Assembly: GCA_963678705.1 (NCBI GenBank)
Contig: OY783205.1
Span: forward strand, 28,015,034 to 28,079,033
DNA length: 64,000 nucleotides
Direction of reading: 5' to 3'
Origin: Panorpa germanica
Taxonomy: Eukaryota; Arthropoda; Insecta; Mecoptera; Panorpidae
This document shows, piece by piece, positions 1-13,600 of this stretch. Numbering within the stretch: position 1 is the stretch's first letter; every line of letters starts with the position of its first letter. Below the pieces are notes generated by a model. The model was not told the origin of the DNA. It made no database searches and saw nothing but the letters and a program-made list of their open reading frames with translations. A program made the position numbers and the translations under genes.

Positions 1-1979
1 TGCAGATTATAAAGCCGAAAGGCACACAATATAATATATATATATATATATATACATTACTTTAATTAAAGTTTACAGCAAGGCAAGAAACCTTCTCAAA
101 ACGTGGTGGGTCATTATCCTTTTAAACTACACCGTTAAATTATTCAAGTGCAAGAAGTTCTGGATAATTTTAATACCTACTCTAAGTTAAAACAAAGCTA
201 CGGGTAATCTCCATTCGATCTCGTAGTTGCTCCTTTGTATGATACGATACAGACATCTAAGTCTGTTGTTTTCTCACTACAATAAACATTACAAAACAAA
301 TCGTTATTACTCTCAACGTTATGTATATTTTATATAAACAAATATCATATTTACATCTTGTATTTAATGGACTGTTATAGGTAGTTGTAGCTTCAATAGA
401 ATAAATAACTAATGTTTATGTATAGCGTAATGTGTCTGCTTTGCTAAAGAGGTTGGAAAACAGAGTGAGAGGCTGTATCATCTTTCAGCAAAGCTACCCG
501 ATGCCAGCTTTTCAGTAGACTGGACTCATGTCAAGACAAAGTGGCGCCAGGTCGCCTATATCAACATATCTTGGCTTATGAAGATATCAAGGCCATTATC
601 ACTATACTTACTTGGTATTACGGGTATAATATACAAATACGTACAACTATATATTGTTAAGACGCGCGAGGAAAGCTTAAGAAAATAAATTCTTCCACTG
701 ATGAGAAATACACTAAAGCTAAAATTGAATTCCTATTTTCGTTGACTTAGTAATAACAATAAATTTTACTTTAAAAACTTTTTTCACACAAATATAACTG
801 AAGTTTGCTACATATTGTTCGGTCATGCATTGGGAACCGAGAGAATTGAGCCTATTGAAAAATACGTGCCAAGATAATATGAAACGCTTCATTGCTCTAG
901 CTTTAAATTTCATGTTTCTTGTTCATTGCCGAACGCACAGTATTTTTACAAGTATATAGATGATTTCAAGCAAAAATAATCTCTGTTGCGGTGTTGCGGG
1001 GCTTCTATTTCAGTAATTTTCCATTCTGCGAGACTTGAGTAACACAAAAATAATTGAAATCTTTTCTTTTTTATATATATTACATATATACGTATACGTA
1101 ACATACCCCACAGCCCTCAGGCTGATAAAATGTCTAAAATTTCATGAATTTCAATAATTCACATTCGAGTCTATCTCGTAAATTTTATTGCTGGTAGTTA
1201 ATTCGTATTCTGTACAACAGAGGGCTAAATATTAATGTACCTTACGCAGATATATCACCCGATACCCTTATAAACCATTCTCCTAATAGATATGTAAAAC
1301 GAACAATTTGCCTTTTGAGAATGTCGCTCGTTAAATGAAATTTATTTCAGTTTTTTTGTTTGAACATCTTCATACTTTATGAAATGAAATTTTTTATTAC
1401 AGTTTGAAGAATATATCATATGATGTTAGATATCATGTGTTTGATGGCGCAAAATTGACTCAATGTCTAAAACTGTAAAAGAAATTTGACTGAATAAAAT
1501 CTAAAATTGTTGAATCACCCAAAAGAATTTATGGCCCATAAAGAGTATATGGCAATAGAGTTGTGAAGGACGTACTTAATGTTTATGCCCTCAGCTTTTG
1601 ATAAAGGACCTAAACTATATAATCGACATGCGTTGTCACAGTTGCTGACAGTGTAGAAGCATTGATTCAAGTTTTAGACCAACGCTATACTTTTTGGTCC
1701 AAAAAATCATTCATATTGCTTGCCAAAAATTTTTCTTTCTCATTTTATTCAATAAAATCAATGCAGTTATCTATAAGGTAATACGTCCACAAAGATTTGA
1801 TGTACTTTACTCTTTATTACAGGTGCTACAACACGAGGGTGGCTTTCTGACCATTTATTACGGTATCAAACACCCCCTATCATGGAATTAGACACGTCGA
1901 GAATTCACCTAACTCCTAGTGAAGTAACGAGCATACTTCATGTGCTTGTTAACCGTATAATTCACATTAATACACATAA
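1..1979. other. Non-coding AT-rich DNA
   Basis: No open frame here shows splice-bounded coding structure or a recognisable family. There is a short AT dinucleotide run near 32-54. Nothing else can be supported. Confidence 0.6.
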
Positions 1980-2430
1980 ATCGTAGCAAACAAACGTAGA
2001 GCAGCTGAAGCACACGTAGCGGTGTTCTACACGCATCAGTACCGCGATGTGCTACGTCCCTGCAACCCGTGCTCGTGCTCGTGCTCGATGCTTTCCCCTT
2101 AATTCCCAGATCTCATCCCCATTGAATACAGACTCCTGCAGCTCTCAGTCTCCAGCCTCCAGCCAGTCTGCTGAACTCTAGTGATGTTCTAGCACTCGAT
2201 AGATTCACAACTCATATTTTGTAAATAAAGAGCATTACGATTTTTGATACATAACCTCACTTTTGTTAAATAGTTTTTGTGTGATTTTTATTGAATTATT
2301 TTTTGTGTTTTGTGAAATTTAGGTGATTTGTGATGTTGTTTTTTGTGTCGTAAAGCTTTTTTGAAGCGGTCTGTTGTACCTGACGGAGCGGAGGATTTTT
2401 ATTTTAAATTTGTTTTCATAAAACTGGTAA
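1980..2430 (+). promoter_or_regulatory. Possible promoter or 5' untranslated exon
   Basis: This stretch is richer in G and C than its surroundings and carries a short tandem CGTGCT run near 2070-2090. It ends near a possible splice donor at about 2426. The first coding exon of the membrane-protein gene (10606) is preceded by a splice acceptor, so an upstream untranslated exon must exist somewhere. This is one candidate, but there is no direct link. Confidence 0.2.
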
Positions 2431-5400
2431 ATATTATTTTTTTAAATATTTTCAACAATTTATTATATACCATTATTTGTTTTGTATGTATTTTTAATTA
2501 ATGTTGTTTGTTTTTAATACAAATATTTAGCTAGCGAAATGCTTTTGTTGGTTCGTAATTATTATTGCTGGTTAAATAAATAATATATAAAAAAATACAT
2601 ACTGTTGTATGCAGCATTTATATCTAAATGTTACATTCATGTTTTATGGGTAATTTTATATTCTCATAAATTGAACAATTTTGATATATCTAATCAAAAT
2701 TTGTATAATTAGCGGGTTCTTCTTTTTCTTTTAACACTAAATTAAATTTTATCTACCGGTTAAACACAGGTATGTATAATTAAGGTTTACCTAACATAAC
2801 AAAAACTATATAATACGTAAACAATTTTAACTAATATATTACGTTCTGTGACCTACATGCCTTTGACAAATACCCATTTCCAAATTTTTCATAAACTTTC
2901 CAAAAGCTCTTGTATTTAATTATAAATTTTACCAACACTTTTTCTATTCAAATGTTACCCCAGAGCATTGTGCTTAGACGCCCCATATATTATTATTATA
3001 TTCTCACATATTTTGTATTTAAAAAGGCAACTAATTCTATTTATTTCATTTGAACAACATTTCTCGTTTCGCAGTACATCTATGATAAAAGCTTTTTCAC
3101 TAACGGAGCTTTTTTGTTTTACGCTACTTTGCATACAGTATATAAAAATAAACATATTTATAATTAAATAAAAGCTTTGTTTCAATAATATAGAGTGTTG
3201 TTACATGTAATACCATAACTTATATTTTGTTAAAAAACGAAAAATGAAACTCAAAAGCTCGTAATTTTGCGGGTCGTATTCACAACGTAGAAGTTTGCAT
3301 ATGCATATATTGATGTATTTGGAAGTGTGAATGAAATGAAGACTACGTAGTTCCTTATTGTCACAGAGCTGATCTCCCCGGAAGTTTGCTACGTCTCTGT
3401 TATCCAGCTTATTTACATGCGAGCTTTCAACGGCCTACGGCGCGGCGTCCGTCGGATGTCTTGCATTTTATTACACTGTGCTATTCTTTGATATACGCAA
3501 GAAAAATTGTTTATAGTGATGCTCATATGGTTGCCTTACTTTTAAAGTTTAGAAAAATTAATTTATTATTTATTATTATTTCATAAGCTTAGTAGGGTTA
3601 GTTACATATTTTGTTAGGTATGCATGATTCGCTTTAATATTGGGTAAATTAATATTTCTAATACGTTGAAGAACGTAATCATATTCAGAAGCTATAAAAA
3701 GAAAGAGAAAATCCTTTAACAACAAAAAAGAATATTATTTATACATAAATGTATATTAAAAATGAACTTAACCACAATGGCTTCTGAGCGGCTCATATTA
3801 TAATTAACAAAGTATGCATTTTAGTTTCCTCCAACAAACCCCCATATTTCTACCCCCTACTATTTAACCCTCTAGGCTTTGTAGGTTCTATTCACATAGT
3901 AGCAATTTCATCAAAGCAACAGCTTTCACATTTCACAACATACAATGAAATGCATTTTATACAATTCCATTTTTATTTTATGAAACATTTGCAGAAATAC
4001 AAACACATACAAACTGTTATCAACTCAATTCACGTTGAGGACTTTATTTTTATTGATAAGAAACATTATTTTTCGAATTTAGGTTTATGAATTATTTTAT
4101 TCAAACAAAGTGTTTGACATGAATGCGTTATGTCTTTGAGGTAGAATTTTGTAAATTTATAAAGGATATATTTATCTAATTAGTTTGAAAATTTGAAGAC
4201 GATTGACCGTTTCGAACTCGTAAAAAATTTAATCAAAGTTAGAATTATTTTACATCTGAAACAATGAGAGTGAATGAGAGGCAAATACATTCGACGGGTA
4301 GTTACGAGAATTTTTGCTTATGAATTAAAACAAAAATCGTTGCACTCGTACTGCGCAAATGCAACACAACGTTTAAACTAAATTGTACACGACTACGTCT
4401 TTAAATTCGAGCGTCATTAAGAAAACACCATCAACATCTATCTCGTGACATCAATAACACAAAATCGAATTCACACCAAACATTTTATCTGAAAATACTA
4501 ATTTACGGCAATCATAAAAACTTCTATTACTATTTATACCGTCTTGTGTCACAGAAAGTCATAAATATTTTATACGTATAAATATACTTCTAGAGGTATA
4601 GCTAATGCTTTTATATTTCCGTGGTGAAAGCTATCACGTCCTCAGAAGTATCCCTAAAGTACTACTTTTGGGCTTTATATTGCTAATTGGTGTACTAAAG
4701 AAGATACTCTATGAGTCAAAGCTAATGAAGAAATCCAATAAAATGGAAACATTCCATTAGCTTTGACTACCGACGATATTATCTCTTTATTACATTTTCC
4801 TAAGGATTTCGGTTCATTTTATTTTATTAAGTCAGACGAAGAATTTATCTTTATATTTGTTGTTATAAGCAAGTTCAGACATGTACAACGTTAAAATCAA
4901 TTCACGATGTAAACTATTACGCTTTCTAACAATTCTACTAACAGTTTTACTTGAACTCGTCTTTCATTCTCATCTTTGTAGCACCGTAGACAAATTTTAA
5001 TCTCCCATAATTAGATTTACGAGCTCTTTTTATATCGAAACGTTTTTTCAACCTCTCTTTTTCTATTTTTCACTCCCTATCAGATCTACACAATGGCGGG
5101 TGGTCCTTTTTAACCCATATTTGTTCGTCCTTTTGTCGTATATAATTAATCTGTAGATATCCTGTGGTGTTTTTCTACTTCACGTGTAATTTAGATCCAT
5201 ATACCGACGTAATTCAATATTCTATCTCTTTCTAACATTCGTGTTAAACGAAAGAGAAACGTCATACGTAGATATAATGGTCTAGCATCGAAATGATATT
5301 TTAATTAAAATCGTTTAAAAAAAAAAATGAGCGTTTCTTAACAAAAATTTTGTTTCTCAAAGAAATTAATTAAAATATGAAGTTTGGTATATGCTAAAGT

Positions 5401-5573
5401 AATTGGATAAGGGAGGTTTTCTCCCTTAAATTACATTAAATACTTGAGGCATAAAGGTCTGAAATATTTTAATTTTCATAAATGTTTTAAGAAATCTTAA
5501 TTAATTATGATCCATTTTGATTCAAAGTTTGCCTTTATACATATTACTTTATAAAGAGTTCTTTAAGGACCGA

Positions 5574-5646
<73 letters not shown>

Positions 5647-8600
5647 TCAATTCCCAAGTTAATTCAATTTTTTCCGCACATGATATTTTCTATTTCCTCG
5701 GTCTGCAGCCCCAAATTGTTTCTAATATTTGTCTCCGTATCACACTACTATTATATCCTTGTCTTTTATGTGTATAGTATAATATATACCTCACACGTTT
5801 ATTTGACACTCCATAGGGTTCCATTTACACGTGGATCGCCACCTATTTTTGTTAACCTTGTGAACCCACTCTACAAATGACGTCACGGTTTGTATATAAA
5901 TAGACATGTTATCTATTTATTGCTACACCTACTTTGAAACTTTATATTTATACAGTTCTCTGCTAAAAATGGACAGCTTTAGACATTTTTACATAGTTTC
6001 ATTTTTATTTAAAAATATCAAACGCAGTAGTTTAAATAACAATTCCAAAAAGAAACCAACAGTTGGCCCATCCCATACATAATTAAATACAATTATTATT
6101 TTAGATGTTAAGCTACATTCATTTACTTGAGTACATCGTCTAAAGCTCAAACAAATAAAGCTGTGTAACACATACGGAGTAGAGTTGCAAGCAATTGTAA
6201 TTCGAGTAAATTACAAAGCTCCTTTAACATCCGGTGAACACTAAAAGCTTTCCGGAACAACTATGACGTCATAATAATGTAAATTAGTAGGCTTATAGAA
6301 ATTAGATAGTGTTAAGTATAGACCCTAAGGTATTACCAAAAGCTTACGTGTAAAAGCTCGAAACAAGCTTTTTATTATATACTTATTAATACATAAATGA
6401 AGAGAAATATATTTCTGTTTGAATTACAAATAAAGCTGTCGTTTGTATTGTCGTAGTTTTCCATTATTTAGATTTTCCCGGATTAACGCGCTGTCGTCAA
6501 CTTTCCTAATCTGTTAAAGTTTTGATGTGGAAAACATTTTCATATCGAAAGTTTCTGACAGATGTCGCGATATCAAGTTGATCTGTCTGCGGAGTTTTAC
6601 TTAGTTCAGACGAATATCGTATTCAATTGTTAAACTTTTTGGAATCACGCATTCGATTGTTGGAAATATTTCATTACTTTATTTAGTTATTTTTTTATAC
6701 AACATACTCTAGCTAATACAATGTTATCCAGTATATACAGAGTGTCCCAATATTCAACGATAAGCGGGCACCAGAGGGTGGTCCTGCTCATGACTACACA
6801 AGAAAAAAAGAAAACAAAAATTTATCTCATTTTGTTTAAGAATTAGAAAAAAAATATTTTTTTTTTCGAAAATTGAAACACCTTAAGATGTTTCTAACTA
6901 CCATGACCACAATTTTTCAAATATTTCTGAATTTTCTTTTGTATCGGCAACCTAAATAGCACTGCTATCCACCACAACCATTAAAAATCCCAGAATGCTA
7001 GTAGTTTTTACACAAAAATCAATCGAAATTATTTTTTTCCCTAAAATTTTTATAGATTTTTACTTTCTGTCCACTTTAACTCATCGTGGTGTAAAGAAAA
7101 AGTATGAACACTACTATGGCAAGTTTTTTTAAAAATTGGCGCAACTCTTCAGGATTCCAAAATGGTATAATACTCCAGGAAAATTATCAATAAAAAAAAA
7201 ATTATGCTACTTCTTGTTTTCTCAAATTGAAGTTTAATTTTTTGATTATGTTAAAAATTTCATATGAAGGTAATTCACTTTCATATCCAGTATAAATTTA
7301 TATAATCTTTAAGTAATTACACTACATTCATTAAATTAAATATTAATAGTAACTAAAATATACTGACCTTTTTCTAAACTTGTATTTACCCTTTTTTGCT
7401 GTTACATAAGTGAAAAATATATTAACGAAACTTTCGGAAAGCATATGTTTTAGCATACTTAGTATTCAGCGAAAGTTCCGCTAACTTGTTCAAGTTGATT
7501 GTGATAGATAGATACTTGTATAGATAACTCGCATGATAAATCAACTTCCGGTACATGATATGTTTTATTCATTCCATATTTTAACGTTGAGGGACACGGC
7601 CAACAAATAGAATATTTAATCGAAGTTAATTAAAAATGTCAAAGTAAGTTTTCGAATTTAACCTTTTCGCAACACTGTAATAGGAACATATATTTGTACA
7701 CTCATGATTACTGTTTACAGTCTACAGAAAGGAAATTTCAAGTCTGATCAAGTTTGAATCATCTTCACGGGGAGCAATACAGAGTATGATAAGATAATGA
7801 TAAATAAATATAGCTCAGAATAGAAGTATACTTTTGCGACGTAAAGTTGTACACAAGGTTCAAGCTTGAACTAAATCTTTAGCTGTAACAAAACTTTTGT
7901 ATCATACTGTATCACAAACTTAACTAGCCTGGTAAATCCGATTGTATCTTCACAACGTTTTTAGAATCACTACAATTTAATCTTTCAACAATGTCTAAAA
8001 AACCACATAACTAATTTAGAAAACAATCTCGTCTGAGAAGATGCCAAAAGAAATTTCTAAGTGGATCATAAATTTCAATATTTTGTGGCCGTATTTATAC
8101 GTGATCTTCTTGAGACCGAGGCAATAACATGTTGTTTTTATAACGTGAGATATACATGACAATGAAATGAAGAACATCACTGCAAAGTCTGCAGACACTG
8201 GAATTAATACGAGAGTTATTGTGGCGACGTTGCCAGTATTATTCCCATGCCAAAAACAAAGTTTTATGACGTGTAATTTTCATATTGATTTGTACCAGAG
8301 CTTCAAAAATCCTTTTACTACAGAAACATCATTAGCAGGTGATTATTAGCAGCAGGGAGCAACATAATACACAAAGTAATTTAAATATGTCAGGCGTTGT
8401 TGCTACACAGATGCTGGGAAAACAGTGCTTGCGTAAGACCGGCAAAGAATCAATTTGTTTTGCGGTTAACACAACCCCTTGGACTTATTTCGCAGTAAAT
8501 GTATACAAAAGAAATATAAATGAAGCATTTATTATATTGTGCTATACTTTTATTATATTTTACAGCACTTTTGATTCCTCTTTATTAAGTTTAATGAAGT

Positions 8601-10601
8601 TTCTATTCAGTTTCCAATCCCATCAATTTATAATGCTTCTTTTTGACCTAAGGGTTGAATGGATGAATCGGTGCTGTTGAATAAGGGCATAGGTAGTTGA
8701 CTGGGGTTAATATATCACTGCTCCCGAGGGTCTGGACTGTTTAATTCGGCTGTGGTAAGCAGAAATAGTTTGTAACAGACATAGACTATAATGTAATAGA
8801 GATTTAGTTAGTGATACATTCAACCAATGGCTTTAACTCTTTGAAAATTACTTAAAAGTTGCACTGCATTATATAAGAAGTAGAACAATCTTTTACAAAC
8901 GCCGCACCCTCTAGTGTAGATTTGGTGTCACCGTCAGTTTATTAGAACCCACAGCATTTGTGGCATACTTCCAAGACCTTTATGGTATAACTTTTGACCA
9001 CGTGCTCTATCTTTCGGCTGGAAGGGTTAGAAACTTTGAACTTCAAAACTTTTGAAAGCCAGAAGCGATTTTGTTAAATTATTAACGGTGTTCGATTTGG
9101 GATTAAATAATTAAAACGGTATTAACAACGAATACGTTTTAAATTTATATTTATTTAGTTAAGAGTCTGGAATACCTGGTGGTAATATTTGGTATTAATC
9201 GATAATGCTAATTGAATATAATGGTAAACAATGTATATGATACATACATTATAACATTTACTAACATTAAATACTGAATACATTACCAGGGGTTGCTTGT
9301 ATGGTATATCCCAGTAATAGTTGATGCTGGAGTATATAAAGGAGGTTATAATTAGAACAAACCTTCGAGCGGTGCCATTGTTTACTATATATTGTTTTCA
9401 AATGGTATACAACCCCCCTGCCCGCCTCTCAATACAGAGAATGGTCCAATATCGCTAGATAGAACATTACTATGTTTTCGAGATAGAACTTATTCAATTA
9501 ATAAACAAACCATATTATTATTATCACATTAGGTTAGCTTTCAGAATGAAGTCAAGCTTAGGATTATTGTCTTGTGTCAGATGTCTCAACAGCGTTGTCC
9601 GCGTGCTGTTTAAGTTACAGAATATAAAGAAAAATATGCACAAAACATGGTTATATCTTTATATTAAAAACTAAGTATAATTTAATCTAAGAAGATCTTA
9701 TTTCTTAGCTATTCTAAAAGAATTTAATCCTCTTAACACAAAAGGGTAGATTTGTTTTTCAAAACTTAGTAAAATATGTCACAAAATGTTATATATTAGT
9801 TAACACATATTGTAAGACATGTAATTCATAAATAATATTCGCTGTCGCTTGTTAATCTGTACTTCATAAGACTAACTATCTCGGGGCTTACTAACAACAC
9901 GTTTTCTACGTCTGTGCACAAGTCAAATACTGTTGCGACACAGCCTTTAGTCACACTGACATTTAAACTAAAATAATTGCTTACAACTAAAGCTTATTTC
10001 TCTTAAACTGATTATTCTTTCACATGCGTGAGCATGGGACTAAGTATCTAAATATATACATAATATTTATCTTAACGTTAGACACATTTAAACACTGTTA
10101 CCTAGTGGAGACGCTGCTTTAGATAGCGTATAAACTACCCTAGGGATAAATAAACTTGTCAGATGTGCCTAGACACTGATTGATGAACATCATAATATAT
10201 TTTCAGTCATAATGTTGCTACAGATGCTGCAATTCTCTATGTGCTTGAAGCTATTATATTGCAATTCATTATTCACTACTACAATTGTATGTTAGATAGT
10301 ATTCGCTCAAACATTTACGTATATCTAAGGTTTATTGAACATAAAAAGACTACCTGATACATTTGTTAGGTTAATATTATGTAAGATTATATAACAAAAG
10401 TTATATTTACATTTTCTGTCGTCACTAGTGCCTTTTATAATAGATTTTTAAAGTCTTTTATTATGTGAAACTTTGGTAAATAACAAAAAGTAAAATTGAC
10501 GTTAAATTTTGTTGAGAAAAACGAATGTATCTTCCCAAATCTTGACAAACTGTTCCCAAACCCTGTCCGTGTGAATTCATTCGTTTATATTTATGTTCCA
10601 G
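2431..10601. other. Non-coding DNA
   Basis: Only short chance frames are present, including two overlapping antisense frames near 2955-3185 and an unspliced frame at 8339-8680 with no family resemblance. An (AT)n tract is listed separately. A stretch near 6738-7200 begins with a sequence resembling the ends of dispersed insect repeats, but no second copy is obvious in the window. Confidence 0.55.
5577..5642. repeat. (AT)n microsatellite
   Basis: About 33 uninterrupted AT units. The alternating Tyr-Ile frame it creates is an artefact of the repeat, not a gene. Confidence 0.98.
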
Positions 10602-10605
10602 ACGA

Positions 10606-13600
10606 ATGCGGGTGTTCATGCTGTCCCTGGAGCACAGCGGAGTGCTCCGGGGGGTTGGTCGTGTTTTAGAACCGTCAATCATTTTCCTCTTGCTACCATT
10701 TCTCCTTCTTATCATGCCTGTGGGAGGAAGAGTATCGGGGAAGATTGGTTTTATCCACAATAATTACCAAGGTGAGTTTTATATAAATATTTATTATTCA
10801 TCAACGCATGAGTTTTTAGGGGTTGGATGTTTTGTTGTTTTTTAAGATTTTAGAAGAGCATGATTTTTGAAGGATTACACTTTTAGAATAATGAAGTGTA
10901 GAAGTACATTTAGCATATAATTAATTAAAGAAAATACCAGCAAACCTCTTCATCCTATTACTTATTAACAAATGTTAAAACAATCAAAATTCCGCTGTAA
11001 TGAATCTAAAAGCTAACAAGAAAACTGGAAAAAAGTTTTAGAGTTAAAGCTCTAAAAGTTACGAGCTTACAAAGTTAAGAGACAACTAAAAACACATTGA
11101 AGAGGGCAAGAAAAAAATAAGTACGCCAAATCCCAAACTTTAGATTCAATGACGCATGTCTCAACTTTTGTTTGTTTAAAGTTTTTCACTTTTAAAAAAA
11201 GTTTTAACAAATTATAATATTTCTTTTTTCTTAGAAAGTTTATTTTTTACATAAATACTTATAATTACTTGATGTAACGCGCTTTAATAAAAGATTTTTA
11301 TAGTATGTCTGTTTTTATTGAAAAAAGTTAAGTATACATAATTGAAGCTTTGGAGCTTTTTCTTATTAAGCATTAGTTGTAAAATTGTTATTAAATAGGA
11401 TACCGAAAATTGCGAACAGAATATGAATAGACTTCAATATAATATATTTTTAAGACACTAATTTATAGCTTCCATTAAAATCTCAAAAACAACTTCTTTT
11501 CAGAGAGTCCTCTGGGAGAGCCATAACGTATAACATGTTGCTTTAATTAAGTTCTATACGGAACACAATATTGCAATAAAATACCTCGAGATATACAGCA
11601 ATAATTTATTTAATTCTCCAAGCAATTACCGATAGAATATTGCCTTCGTAAATAAAACTTTTGCATCATTATCCTTTCCAGCAGGAAACTTTTTTCAACT
11701 ATTTTTTATTCTACCGAAAATATAGAGGTGTTCTAAAGCTCGAAGTTCTAAACCATTACTGGTGAAAAGCTCTGATCTTTTTACAGTATTATAATGATAT
11801 ATTAAATCAGATTATAGGAGAAGCAAGCTTCCTTATTTTGCAGGATCTACACCGGATACGGAACTTTGCGTGGGCATGACTCCATGTTTTATATGATAAA
11901 AACATGGCTACATTTTTCATTAAGTTTAACTGATTTTTGTTAAAAATAAATACTGTTGTTTTATTTGAATATCTTAATAAAATCGAGAAAGCTTTTAGAA
12001 AGCTTAGAATGAATTAAGCTCGTGTAAAGCCAAACTAAGTATAGTTTGAATACAAATATAACTATCATATGAAGTTCTATTAAGAAGTTTTGCATGAGAT
12101 TAACCAGTAATTAGTACAACTCTTGTTAGCGCAAATAGTTGCATGAATTTATAGAAATGTCATTTGAAAATTTTCTGATTTTATGCACTTACTTTAACAC
12201 TACAAAATCACTACTGTTTCAATTGAAGCGCCCCTTTTTTAAATTAAATATTTCATAAATATCTTACATTTTTATTTAAACAAAAAATAAATTGCGAAAT
12301 GAGGAATTTATAAATCAAATATAAATGAAAATGAAAAGGAAATTCTTTATTAAATCTTCCTTTGAAAGTAGCAAAAGGGTCGCGTACTAATTATAAATAA
12401 ATGTTGATTCTTGGAACAAGAATTACACAATTATGTAGTTTCCAACACAAAGACCCGCACTCTAATTTCATTTATTTTGGTTTCGTTCAAATATTTACAA
12501 AGTATTTAATCAAAAATTTTAATTTAAGTCAGAATGTAAATTAATTTTAACTATTTATTTGACACGTGGTTTTGTTTGTTTATTGTGTATTTTGTGTTTC
12601 GTTTGTTTTGTCATATATTTGTATTTCATGTTCTTTTTTAGATATATCATAATTTCTTTTAATGGAAACAAGAACAATTTTCAATTTATTCAGTTACATA
12701 AAACGACTTATATTCAGAAATCTACAAATTAATTAAAATGAATTAATAATTAATATATCTTATACACGTTTTTAATTCCTTATTTATTACAAAATGTGTT
12801 CATATTTTAAAATAGAACTATGGGAAGACTTGTAACTTTCAGACGAGGTTTCGAAGAAGCTATATTCTGTAAATTATTAGGTCTTTGAAAAATCGTCAAA
12901 AAGTTAATGGACTCCTATTAAAAGTTACAAAATAATGACAAATGTTTTGAATTAAGAAATTAACGCATTCGTTTTTGAAATACAAATATCTGTTCATTCG
13001 TTGTGTTTAGTTTGTTGTATTTTTGTTTAAATGGATTTCGTTTCTTTATGGTACATCTTTAATGACAATTTTTTCTCTTTATTTTAACGCACAAGGTTAT
13101 GGAAACAGTTAAGTATAGCTCACAGTATTACACTTTCCTTACAAACTAATTAAAACGTCTTAAGAACTCTAACTAATTATGAAAACATTAAATTTATCGA
13201 ATGACACTTTTAGAAATTTCATTCAGAGAACATTTACCATATGCTTTTATAAGATTAAGATATTGCATGCTCTTTCTTACAAACGTAGTTTACGCTTCTT
13301 AGCAACCAACTTAACGATCTCACGGAGTCGTTGTTATTATAGTAGCTTCATTAAAATTTGAAACAAGTTTTATAAATTTCCCTATTGATAAGTTTGAAGA
13401 TCTTTAATTCTGCAACACCTCTTCAGGTTATAACTAAGCGTCTCGTCCTCAGGTCGGTCCTACACTGGCATCAATGAAGAGATCATCTGGGTCAGCATAG
13501 GCATGGGGATCACCATAGCCGTGCTGATATCGATAGCGTTGTGCTACATCATGAGGGAGAAATGTCAACGGAGAAGAGAGTACTATATCACGGCGTAAGC

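Noticed and set aside
2955..3185. Overlapping antisense frames of about 70 codons
   Set aside because: Both are Ile/Phe/Lys-rich chance translations of AT-rich DNA.
5517..5777. Open frame rich in Tyr-Ile
   Set aside because: Created by translating the (AT)n tract; the same frame appears on both strands of such repeats (also at 21998-22234).
6738..7200. Possible dispersed retroelement end beginning AGAGTGTCCCAA
   Set aside because: It resembles ends of common insect repeats, but no second copy or structural boundary was found in the window.
8339..8680. 113-codon open frame, the longest in the first 10 kb
   Set aside because: No family resemblance, no splice context, AT-rich random composition and no promoter or polyadenylation arrangement.
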